A stretch of 64,000 nucleotides of DNA from Arabidopsis thaliana (Eukaryota > Streptophyta > Magnoliopsida > Brassicales > Brassicaceae). Below are positions 36,139-46,932 of this stretch, in pieces. Positions within the stretch are counted from its first letter, which is position 1. Each line of letters begins with the position of its first letter. The position numbers and the translations under genes are program-made. The stretch is taken from NCBI RefSeq assembly GCF_000001735.4, contig NC_003074.8, positions 20,839,261 to 20,903,260 on the forward strand, read 5' to 3'. The notes under the pieces were generated by a model. That model was not told the origin of the DNA and searched no databases. It saw only the letters and a list, made by a program, of their open reading frames with translations.

Positions 36139-36779
36139 TATATGTTAAATATAGATTTATGTTTTGAAAAGAGATTTTATTCTATTAAAAATTGTCTATC
36201 CCATATCGTTTTCCTTTTTTCAGAAGGTACATATCCCTATTCCAATTAAACATACAAATTAATTTTTATGGTTATATATAGATTCTGACGCCAGCTAAAT
36301 CCATGATGAGTCAAACTCAACTTAATTACATACCAAGTAATGTAATATAAAGTATGGTTTTCAAAATTGCTAATTCATAGGATTGTGCCACGTGTCAAGT
36401 CAAACGATCAGATGTTTACATGTGTCATTCAAAATTTAACTTTTTTATTCTCTAAAAAAATAGAAAATCTTAAAAAGTAAACAAATTTACATATACTAAT
36501 TTATATGTCTATATATTTATAAACAATTAACATTTATCTAACAAAAGGAAAATTAACAAATTTGTCTTTAACTCATGTAATCATAAGTGAAAAATAAAAC
36601 ATTTTGAGAAAAATAGCTTAGCTTATAGGATTTAACTTTTCAATTATTTTCATTTATTAATTTTAACTTATTTAATATTAATTTGCATGATGTAAAATTA
36701 ACTTACGAGATTACGACATATATACAAAATATATTTTCAACAATGTTTGGTTTCTAAATATTTTTGTGGATTTTTTTAT

Positions 36780-37220
36780 TTATTTATTAATTATTAGCCC
36801 TAGGCGTTTGGGTATTCGGATCGGGTATTTCGGGTTCGGGTTTTTGGGTTTAGAAGTTTAGGACCCGTTGAGCTAATTTAAGATTTTAGGTCGGGTTCGG
36901 GTTCGAGTTTATTTATATATTGAAATATCAAATTTTGTGTGCAAATCTATTAAATTACTTGAAAATTTCAAAAATTCCTAAAACAACACGAGTAGTTTTG
37001 CTTGAATATATTTAAAAATACACAAAATAACTAAAATATCCAAAACATCCTAATATTTTCTATATATAAGTATAAATATAACTAATATATACTTATATTT
37101 GAGATATGTTTGGATACCTATTCGGGTCGGGTTCGAGTTTTTCGGATTTTCAAGTTTAGACCCGTTCGAGTATTTGAAAAATTTCGGGTACACCCGCCTA
37201 AATAGGCGGGCCTTATCTAG
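36780..37220 (+). mobile_element. Helitron-like fragment with intact 3' terminus
   Basis: The 3' end has the Helitron hallmark: stem CCCGCCTA-AA-TAGGCGGG (8-bp perfect arms, 37193-37210), then CCTTAT and terminal CTAG (37217-37220) followed by T. Upstream is a GGGTTCGGGT-rich tract in two direct copies (about 36800-36910 and 37120-37190), each containing GTTTAGACCCGTT-like sequence. The 5' TC border was not found, so the left limit is a minimum. No Rep/helicase sequence; a non-autonomous, degenerate copy. Confidence 0.65.
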
Positions 37221-37306
37221 TTATATATACAGATAACGAAAGAAGTAATCTTCACAATCTCAACCAAAAGACAAAACAAAACATCAACCCTAAATTTTGT
37301 ACTTCC

Positions 37307-38185
37307 ATGTCGTCGAGATCGAGTTCGTGGATGTTAGACCCGATCACCTTACGAAAACTTGGCTGTCTCGGCCAAGGCGAGCATGGCTACATCTCTCTCG
37401 TTCAAACCACCGATGGTTTACTCATGGCTAAGAAAACATCTCTCCGCAAATACTCAGAGAATCTCGAGAAAGAACAGAGGATCTTACATCACTTCAACTC
37501 GATCAATTTCAACATCGTAAGACCCACAAGCCCTATCGTCTATTACGAAACCATGCCGTTCAATGTCAAGATCTGCTCAATTTACATGGAAATCGCACCA
37601 CATGGTTCACTCGGAGACATGATAATCAAAGCCGGTGGGAGATTACCGGAGAACGTGGTCGGGTACTGCACTCTCTTGATTCTTGAATGACTCAAGGATC
37701 TTCACAAAGATGGTTACGTTCACTGTGATCTCGGGCCAGAGAACATGCTTATCTTCCCGACCTACACTCATGGAGAGCTTTGTGAACTCAAACTCGCTGA
37801 TTTCGGCTTAGCAAAAGAGCCTAATGGACCTAATCCATTGGATGGATCTCTCTTCGAGGGATGTCCTGCATATTTGGCTCCAGAGGCGGTCGGGCCATGT
37901 CGAATTATTTCGTCTGCGGTTGATATTTGGTCTTTAGGTGTTATGGTAATCGAGATGTTGGGGGTTAATGGAGGAGGAAGAAATGATTACTTGTCACAGA
38001 CGCTATCATCGATGGCTTGGGACTTTGTGAGGAAATGCAAAGTGCATGACTGGGAGAGTAGAGCCACCGCAGAGGAGCTGCTGAGCCATCCTTTCGTTAA
38101 CCAAAGTATTGGGGTTCCACCGTTTGAGATGCTTCCTGTTCCTTATTGCTTAACTGATGGAGTGGTTCAAGGAAGGTTTTTCTGA
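37307..38185 (+). pseudogene. MAPKKK-like Ser/Thr kinase pseudogene, intronless
   Basis: One continuous kinase reading frame interrupted by a single TGA at 37688-37690, where relatives have a glycine codon (ILEG-LKDLH). Kinase features: Gly loop LGQGEHGYISLV, beta-3 lysine in LMAKKTSL, glutamate helix EKEQRILHHF, DFG as DFGLAKE, APE as YLAPEAV, and VDIWSLGVMVIEML. The catalytic loop reads HCDLGPEN: the Asp is kept but the Lys of D-L-K-P-E-N is Gly. Total 292 codons, full length for the intronless Arabidopsis MAPKKK-like group. A single stop suggests recent loss, or another accession may be intact. It starts 86 bp after a Helitron end with a TATATATA box at 37223-37230. Confidence 0.88.
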
Positions 38186-39482
38186 GTAGAAATAAATGGT
38201 AGATTGACGGTGGAGATGAGCCCGATATGAATGATTTTATTTTCGTTTTTTTTTTTGGTGCTACCTTATTCTTGAATCAATTGTCTGTTACTTCAATTCT
38301 ATATATTTCTTGTTGTTTCTAAATGATTAAGGGAAAATACCGGGAAATTTAGATTACCGAAAAATAAGGAAGAGAAAGATGACAATTATTTGCCCTTACT
38401 TAATATATTAATCCTAAGTCGAAAAACCAAACCTCATTGAAATAATTATATATCGAATGGAAATGGTGATTAGGGAGATTCTTGAAAGGATATTGTTTTG
38501 CTATATGAATGTGGTCTAGTTGATCCAATGTAGTTTAGTTAATTAATGTTTCAATACAATGGAGTATTAGTGAACATAATAGGGTGGTAGTGTTTCCACG
38601 GTTCCACCAAGCGCGCTATCTCAGTTACTTCACTCAAGTGTTAAGCTTTGTTTGATACGTTCCTAGGATCAGTCTAGTGAAATTTTCGTTCATCTGAGGC
38701 TGAAAAGGTTAAAATGTATATTGTCTAATATTTTTTGTTGCCTTTGCAATTCCTTTCTTGTCTCTTTTATTCTCCTTTTATTTCTAGCTAGATAGTTTTT
38801 CAGAATTATGCAAGAGTAACTAAGAAGTGTCTAATATAATTACCAAAATGAGAGTGGACACGTTCTTTATGATTCAGTACTTAATTCACCATATCTAAAC
38901 TTAAATCTTTAAAAAGTCTTCACAGTGCTGAGACAAATCTAACAAACGCCTATTATGAGTCTAATTTACTATACAGACTATACTATATATGTATAAACAT
39001 AAAATTCATCTCGAAAAATGAAGTGGGTTTGTGAAAAAACGAAAGAAAGAAAATATTATGGAACAATTCAATAAATTTATCACTAGCCTTTAAGAGCTTG
39101 CTAGTTCCAGAAGCATACACCGATGAACACTTAATTGCCTCACAAACATGACGTTGCAGGCGACATGGTGGTAGTTTCATAGGAGCAACAACTCAAGACG
39201 ACCGTGAAACTGTTACACACTTCTAACACAAAATTTGTTCTTCATTATTGTGTTTAGGCTTTGATATCTTTAGAAAATGGGGTCATTATAAAAACTTGAA
39301 AACATTTAAACCAAAAATGTATACATCCACTTCTGTCTCTTGTTTAACAAGATCCCAAATAACCGTGATGTTTGTTTTGGTATGTAGAACGAATTTCGAT
39401 TTCTATAAAAATACACACAAAATTTCAAGAGTAATTTAGTTACAAGCAAACACATTCATATGATTTGGGAAATTGATCATCA
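38186..39482. other. Spacer, nothing supported
   Basis: AT-rich intergenic DNA between the kinase pseudogene and the convergent plastid gene. Only short chance ORFs. Confidence 0.6.
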
Positions 39483-40281
39483 TCATCTAGAGAAGAGTCT
39501 GGTGAAGAAATTTCCAGAGGGAGGATTTTGAAGACAAGAGACATGAGCATATCTCCCTAACTTGTCCACTTGTCTTGCCTCACCCTTTGTGTCCTTTTTG
39601 CATATCTTACATGTTTTGTCCACCCATCCCTCCTCCACATATTGCCCATCCACTATAACATGTATTTAAAACAATAGGTTACAGTTTATTTCACATAGTT
39701 TAATTATAACAAATAAATTCATCATTCTTTCTTCCAATTTAAATAGTTCTCTAGACTTTACCTTCAACGTAGGATTTAAAAAAGTCCTTGTATGTTCCTC
39801 CGATTTTTCTCCTCAATGCCCCATACTGCATATCATTACGAATAATATCAAAACATATAATTCGATTTTTGATTATACAATACTATCATAAGTTTGAATT
39901 TCTTATTCATGTTAAGAAATTAGAACTCGAGTCATCACATATAATTTGTATCATACAAAACTCATCAGTGTGTGGTTAAAAAAGAAGACGAACCTGTTCT
40001 TGGGTCATCTTGCGACCAGATTTGGTGGCTTCTCGAGCCTCGTAGAGAAGCTCAGCGTCTTTCTCCGATCGAACTTGTGAGAAGTCCAAGGCATCCGTTA
40101 ATTGAGTAAACAACGAAGTCTCCTCTTCATTCTTCTTCTTATCCTCATCTTTCTCTTGCTTTGCTGAGACAACGACCCATCTAGGGTTCCGGAAAATCCT
40201 GGGCGAGGTTCTTGAGATGGATACTTTGGTCGTGGAGATGAACCCACTGCTGTGTTGAAGAGGCAGTGCTCTAAAACCCAT
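39483..40281 (-). CDS. Plastid-targeted small zinc-motif protein, unknown function
   Basis: ATG at 40281; exon 1 39994-40281, exon 2 about 39760-39828, exon 3 from about 39660 to the stop at 39483-39485. The N-terminus MGFRALPLQHSSGFISTTKV to PRWVVVSAK has the composition of a chloroplast transit peptide. The mature part starts with charged EKDEDKKKNEEETSLFTQLT, then a helical segment SQVRSEKDAELLYEAREATK and MTQEQYGALRRKIGGTYKDF. The end has a zinc-ribbon-like pattern: CKICKKDTKGEARQVDKLGR, then YAHVSC, i.e. CxxC..HxxC. About 170-175 residues. I do not recognise a named family. No lesions. Confidence 0.85.
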
Positions 40282-40908
40282 CTTATGGTTTTCACTCAAA
40301 TTCCAAGTAAAGAGATTCCAAATTGTGCTACATTTTTATAAATTTGGCAAAACATACATGTGGTTGTGTGGTGGGGATTGAAATGTAACGGGGGCCACAA
40401 ATGAAGAATATTGCTGTGAGTCTGTGACTATTAATGTGTTTACGTGGGAGTTTAGTGATCTGATGATATATGAGGTGTCCAATTTTGTTTACTTAATTAC
40501 TAGTGTGTATTTGCTAATACGAGATTTTCTTTGTACATCTCAGAGATCAACTAAAGTCAATAATATTCGCAGCCATATAAATTTGTATTTTTTGGTAGAC
40601 AAAAAATCATAGATTATTTCCTAAATAGAAAAATGGAAATCTTTCTAAAATCAAGGTTATTTAGCAATTTCCTTTATTTCCTTTGTTTTAGAGTCAAATA
40701 TATTTTTTTGGGGGTCAGAAAATCATATATAATTTTCCTATATAGAAAAATGGAAATCTTAGAAAAATCTAGGGCTATTTAAGCAATTTCAATTTTCCTA
40801 AACAAAATTCGACGCTGCCGCCGGTAAAAATTGAGCTCGTGAAAGCTTTACCCGGGAGAAGTGAAAAATCATCAGAGTTTTTGAGAAATTCTTCCAAGCG
40901 ACGGAGAG
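40282..40908. promoter_or_regulatory. Divergent promoter region
   Basis: Between two divergent genes. An approximate 100-bp duplication is visible: TAGAAAAATGGAAATCTT..TATTTAGCAATTTCC near 40626-40675 recurs near 40743-40795. Confidence 0.45.
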
Positions 40909-43106
40909 ATGTCGGAGATGGAGGTGGAGAAACCGGATTTGACATTGTACAACACAATGACTCAACTGAAGGAAGTTTATAAGCCGATGAATCCCGGCAA
41001 AATCGGAATCTATGTATGCGGTATCACCGCTTACGATTATAGCCACATTGGCCACGCTCGTGCCGCCGTGTCCTTCGACCTCCTTTACAGGTCAGTTCCA
41101 TAGTTTTCGCCGTAGGATTGTTGTTTAATTTGAATTTCTTTAGGTCACGAATTTGGGGAAAAATCCCAACAATTTAAAACTAATTTTGTCTATTGTTAGC
41201 TTCGATTAACAATGTACTAAGCTTAGAGACATTTGAAGCTGGTATTTATCTCTCTAGTGTACTGGTTGATTATGCAGATACTTAAGGCACTTGGGTTATC
41301 AAGTTACTTATGTCAGAAATTTTACAGATGTTGATGACAAGGTCTGGTATCCTTTTCTGCGTTTTGAAACTAGAGCAATGAACACCAAATAATCCTCCTG
41401 TTTATCAAACTCTGAATACTGTACCTGCAAGTAATTGAAAAGGCTAAAAACTGTGGAGAGAAGCCGTTAGATTTGAGTAATCGCTTTTGCGAGGAGTATC
41501 TTTTAGATATGGCTGCTCTTCAGTGCCTCCTTCCCACCCACCAGCCTCGTGTCAGTGATCATATGGAACAGATCATTAAGATGATAGAAAAGGTTTGTTG
41601 TCTTTTTTCTTCTTGTTTGGTTTCCTGCAATGTTCTTTGTTAAAATATGGTGGTATAATGATGATGCTTCCTTGGTACAGATCATTGAGAATGGATGTGG
41701 GTATGCTGTGGGTGGTGATGTGTTCTTCTCAGTGGACAAATCACCGAGTTATGGTCAGTTATCTGGTCAACGGCTGGATCATACTCAAGCTGGTAAGCGT
41801 GTTGCTGTTGACTCAAGGAAGCGTAATCCTGCTGACTTTGCATTACGGAAGGTTTGACAAGTTTAATCTTTTTGTTCAATTCTTATTTCAGTTATTAAAC
41901 TAGAGCAGCTGGAGTTTATGCTGAAATTTTTATGCAGGCTGCAAAATCTGGTGAACCAAGTTGGGAGAGCCCTTGGGGTCATGGAAGACCAGGATGGCAC
42001 ATCGAGTGCAGTGCCATGAGTGCTCATTAACCTGTCTCCGAGGTTTGACATTCATGGTGGTGGCGCAGATCTCAAATTCCCGCACCATGAAAATGAGATC
42101 GCCCAGACATGTGCTGCTTGTGAAGATAGTGGTGTGAACTACTGGTTGCATAACGGGCATGTCACCAACAACAATGTGAAGATGGGAAAATCATTGAACA
42201 ACTTTTTTACGATTAGACAAGTAAGTTTCTTATTTGTTTCAATATCATAAATTGAGTGTGTGTTTTCTCACGGCTAATGCAAAATTGTTGAATCTGTGTA
42301 GATCGCGGCTAACTATCATCCACTGGCTTTGAGACATTTCTTGATGAGTGCACAGTACCGTTCTCCTCTCAACTATTCGGTTTCGCAGCTTGAGAGTTCA
42401 TCGGATGCTTTATACTGTGTTTATCAGGTGGGTGCCTTCACAATATTTTTTAGCATCTCTTAAGGGAAAACGGTATGAATGTTTCTTAACTTTAAAGCTC
42501 TATCGCCATATCGAGAAGAAATGAGTGGAGATGTTGGAAAGACTCAACAGTCTGCAGAAGCCAAAGAGATGATAAAGAAGGTGAAAAGTGAGTTTGAAAC
42601 AAAAATGTCAAAACGACTTGAACACTGCCCATATACTCACTGGTGCTTTTCAAGACGCATTGAAATTCATCAACGTTTCAATCTCCAAGCTCAAGAAAAT
42701 GCAGAAGAAGCAGCGGATGTCGCTGGTAGTGTCACTGGTCGAGGTTGAGAAGGCAGTGAGGGAAGTTCTTGATGTGCTTGGTTTGCTCACGACTCTAAGC
42801 TACGGTGAGCTTTTGAAAGACATGAAACAAAAGGCATTAACAAGAGCAGGAATGGGAGAAGAAGAGGTCTTGCAGAGGATTGAAGAAAGGAATATGGCCC
42901 GGAAGAGCAAAGATTTCAGGAGAAGCGATCGGATTCGAGAGCTGTTGGCATTTAAAGGAATCTTCCTCGAGGATGTTCCTGGAGACACTGTGTGGAGACC
43001 TTCCACCCCATTGACCAAGCCTAAATCTGGTTTAGGTTTAGGCATGACAGCCATCGTTTTTGCTATCGTTTTTACTTTCTTAGGCTTCTTCTTCTATAGC
43101 CGTTGA
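40909..43106 (+). pseudogene. Cysteinyl-tRNA synthetase copy, frame-broken, with membrane tail
   Basis: Class I CysRS by all landmarks: Zn/active-site [20 protein letters not shown] with the HIGH motif, [37 protein letters not shown], and KMGKS for KMSKS. Exons start 40909-41090, 41278-41341, about 41433-41592, 41681-41851, 41938-42220, 42302-42427. The frame does not hold: an extra base after MSAH gives TAA at 42028-42030; an extra A near 42606-42614 shifts the frame before [11 protein letters not shown]; the acceptor near 41430 lacks an in-phase AG; and the segment expected between VYQ and LSPY (42428-42497) is missing. The last ORF ends in a hydrophobic tail, [20 protein letters not shown]. 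Relatives encode about 510 residues. Some gene models may call this locus coding; the sequence favours a decaying duplicate. Confidence 0.75.
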
Positions 43107-43625
43107 ACTCTTTATTTATTTCACTATTTGTTTAGATTGTGTTGTATTAGTGTGTGGTAAACTTATTAACTTTAAACATTGACCTGCAACTGAAAAATTA
43201 TTGGATCACCAAATCTCAAACGTTTTTATATGTAGTCAGTCACATTTTGTGAAAAACGTTCGTTAACTAAATCTAATCTAAATAAATGCTTAAAACTCAA
43301 GAGCAATTCGTATGTGAAACTAAATGGGACAGATTTATAATAAATTTTCTTTTTGTTTAAAAATGGCCGATGGTCTAATTAACTACTTATAGTAGTATTA
43401 CTGAGTAAATATTGTAATTAATGAAAACGATAGTATATAGGATAGTATATATGATAACGTGATGATTCATAAGCATATTTATTATTTTATCAAATTAAAC
43501 TATTGGAGTTGGAGATACCGATACGACTCCACTACATCTATGAAACCATTTTCGTGTCTTGACTTTGGTTTGGTTCAACGAAGACACATAGAGGAAGAAG
43601 TCGCCGGAGAAGTGAAAAGACGTTG
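43107..43625. promoter_or_regulatory. AGAL3 promoter region
   Basis: AT-rich; CysRS-copy 3' flank and AGAL3 leader. No distinct element seen. Confidence 0.5.
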
Positions 43626-46485
43626 ATGGTGATTATGAAGAAGATGAAAGATTCAGTCTTGTTCCTCGTCGTAGGCCTCTTCTCTTTATCTGTTTTGGTC
43701 TCTCAGTCGATCGCAGGGAGAGTCAAAGCTCCATTGTTGCAGAGCAATACTGGTGGATTAGTTTTCAGCAAATCCTTCAATTCGATCTATGATACTTCTA
43801 TGTACGGACGCTTGCAGCTCAACAATGGCCTTGCTCGAACTCCACAAATGGGGTAGGTTCAAGGAATTAGCTCTTTGGATTTTGATTTTCGTGGCTTGTT
43901 TCTCCTTACATGTAAAGGAACAATTTTTATGGGGTTTTGTCTCTGTTCTGTTGTAAAGTTTGAAACTTTGAATCTGTCTTACAAGTTAAGAGTTTTGAAT
44001 CACTCTGATTGGACTTGTGCTTTGTTAATCGACAGATGGAATAGCTGGAATTTCTTTGCTTGCAATATCAATGAAACTGTCATAAAGGAAACTGGTAAAA
44101 CTTTCTTTCTTTTGATAGCTTCTAATAACAAAAAGCTACTCACATGTTTCATCTGATTTTATTTTGCTATATGTTCATTAGAGTTGCTGATATTTTATTT
44201 ATAATTTAACAGCTGATGCTTTGGTTTCATCTGGCCTGGCTGATTTAGGATACATACATGTCAATATTGGTATTTGTCCCTTTGACTTGTCTCTTCATAT
44301 ATTTTCTATCTGAGAGTCTTGAAACCTTACTGCTTTAACGTTTCACAAGTTTCGGTTTCTTGCAGATGATTGCTGGTCCAATTTGTTACGCGATTCAGAG
44401 GTAAGATCGCTCGTATTACTTCAGCATTGCTCTTCTAGCTTGTGTGGTAATTTCTGCTGATGCTCGAAAATACTATATGTAGTGAGCTCATGTCCTGAAG
44501 TTTTACTCTCGATTTTCATGTAGAAGTTCTTTTCTCTGTGACTTTGTAAAGGACATTAAACTAGACGCTGGATGCTTACGTTCTTTTGTAAATCTTGAAA
44601 TCCAGGGTCAATTGGTTCCTCATCCTGAAACCTTCCCATCAGGAATTAAGCTTCTTGCTGATTATGTTCATTCAAAGGGTCTCAAACTCGGTATATATTC
44701 TGATGCTGGGTAGGTTAATATTCATGTACCTATTTTATAAGCTCGATGAAGTTATATGACATGATCTCATGTCACTGTTTTGAATATTGCCTCTTTCAGC
44801 GTTTTCACTTGTGAAGTTCATCCGGGATCCCTTTTCCATGAAGTGGATGATGCAGACATTTTTGCTTCTTGGGTTAGTTTTCAGCCAATGTTGTTCAAAA
44901 TTTAAAGTAGTCAATAACCTTTTTAAGTGAACCTTATTGAGGATTATCTTGTATTTCTAATTACAAACAAAGACCAATATGTTTTTGATACTTGGTGGTA
45001 TCTTTGTCTTGGTTTCTCATTGGTAGCCTTGATTTCCAGGGCGTGGATTATCTGAAATATGACAATTGTTTCAACCTGGGAATAAAACCAATCGAAAGGT
45101 TTGATCTTTATGATTTGATATGGTACCTTTTACTCACAAAATATTTATGGTATAATTTTCTGAATCACTTGATACGGATTCTGGTTTCCACATTCCAGAT
45201 ACCCTCCAATGCGTGATGCTCTAAACGCAACTGGCCGCTCAATCTTCTATTCACTATGTGAATGGTACACAACTACACGTCCAAAATGTCTTCACACAGG
45301 ACGAGTTAATTTGAAACCCACAGCATTCTTCCAAGTTATTAATTTGTATTTTGCTACTTTCTGTAGGGGCGTTGATGATCCTGCCTTGTGGGCAAAAGAA
45401 GTTGGAAACAGTTGGCGCACAACCGATGACATCAACGATACATGGGCAAGGTGGATATCTCTTAGCATAATCTTGTGATTTGTGTAGATGGACATTAAGT
45501 TGGTAGGAGGGGAATTACTTTGATTGAATCATGATCTGATTGTTTTACTCTCTTTTTCTGTTGTTGTTTATGAAGTATGACTACAATTGCTGATTTGAAT
45601 AACAAGTGGGCTGCATATGCTGGACCTGGTGGTTGGAATGGTAAACAATCATTTAAGATCTCAAAAAATGTTTTCCATTGGAGTAACAACTATTACATTT
45701 GAAGATTGATCACATTTGTTTCCATTGCATTAGATCCGGATATGTTGGAAATAGGGAATGGAGGGATGACATACGAGGAGTATCGAGGTCATTTTAGCAT
45801 TTGGGCTTTGATGAAGGTATGTAACTAATTCATGGTGTTTTCTTTATATCCTAGATCTCTCATCTCATCCCCATGGTTCTCTTGCAGGCACCTCTCTTGA
45901 TTGGTTGTGATGTAAGAAACATGACCGCTGAAACTTTGGAGATTTTGAGTAATAAGGAGATTATCGCTGTTAACCAAGGTGAACTTTCAATATTCTTTTA
46001 CTTGTTAGCTTCACTGCATACATGATTTTCCACAAATCCATTGTCCAAGACCGAGAATCTGAGAACATTTCTGGTTGCAGACCCACTTGGTGTTCAAGGA
46101 AGGAAAATTCAAGCCAATGGAGAAAATGATTGTCAGCAGGTATGAATTGGGAGTCACAGAATTATCAAACTCATAGAGAAAGCAGAAAAAACAAACTCAA
46201 GGACTCAAATTGGTGATAACTGTTTCATTGCAGGTGTGGTCAGGACCTTTATCTGGTGACCGTATGGTAGTTGCTCTCTGGAACCGTTGCTCTGAGCCAG
46301 CAACTATTACAGCATCATGGGATATGATCGGTCTTGAATCTACCATTAGCGTTTCAGTAAGAGATTTGTGGCAGCACAAAGATGTAACAGAGAATACTTC
46401 TGGCTCCTTTGAAGCTCAAGTTGACGCACACGACTGTCATATGTACGTTCTCACTCCCCAGACAGTATCACACTCTGATGTATAG
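43626..46485 (+). CDS. AGAL3: Alpha-galactosidase 3 (GH27)
   Basis: Secreted or cell-wall glycoside hydrolase that removes terminal alpha-galactose. ATG at 43626; the hydrophobic stretch [22 protein letters not shown] is a signal peptide. About fifteen small exons follow the GH27 barrel in order: [89 protein letters not shown] with the nucleophile Asp, [29 protein letters not shown] with the acid/base Asp, [32 protein letters not shown] and [17 protein letters not shown]. The last exon forms the C-terminal beta domain and ends VSHSDV. All catalytic elements present; about 430 residues. The AGAL3 name is from memory. Confidence 0.95.
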
Positions 46486-46932
46486 TTCTTTATTGTGAGG
46501 CATTCAAATCCCAAAGAACAGAGATTGCCTTTGTGTTTCTGTATACTCGTGTATCTTGTAAAACGTGAAACCTGTTGTTACCCGGACAACTTTAAATGTT
46601 TGTCACTCTCTAAACAAATTGCCAGAAGTGACAAGAAGTAAAACTGAATCTCATATAAAAATTTAGATAAAAAGTCTGAAGGATCTTGATTCCAAAGAAA
46701 AGACAAATGCCAAATCAACTCTTAATCTATACCACTTTTGTATATTCTGACCTACCAACAATGAAGAAGAGATCTCTAATGAAACATTGGTCAAAACAAG
46801 TTCCTGATGGATCTTTTGAATCCTATATAGAGTTTTGAATACTAAATAGAGTTTGTCCATGTGGTTAAGAGAACCTAGTAATCCTGAAGGTGTCAAGATA
46901 ACAACCAAAGCTTCGGTCACAGTCACTAAAAG
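46486..46932. other. Convergent 3' UTR region
   Basis: Between AGAL3 and the convergent nucleotidyltransferase gene; nothing else seen. Confidence 0.6.
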
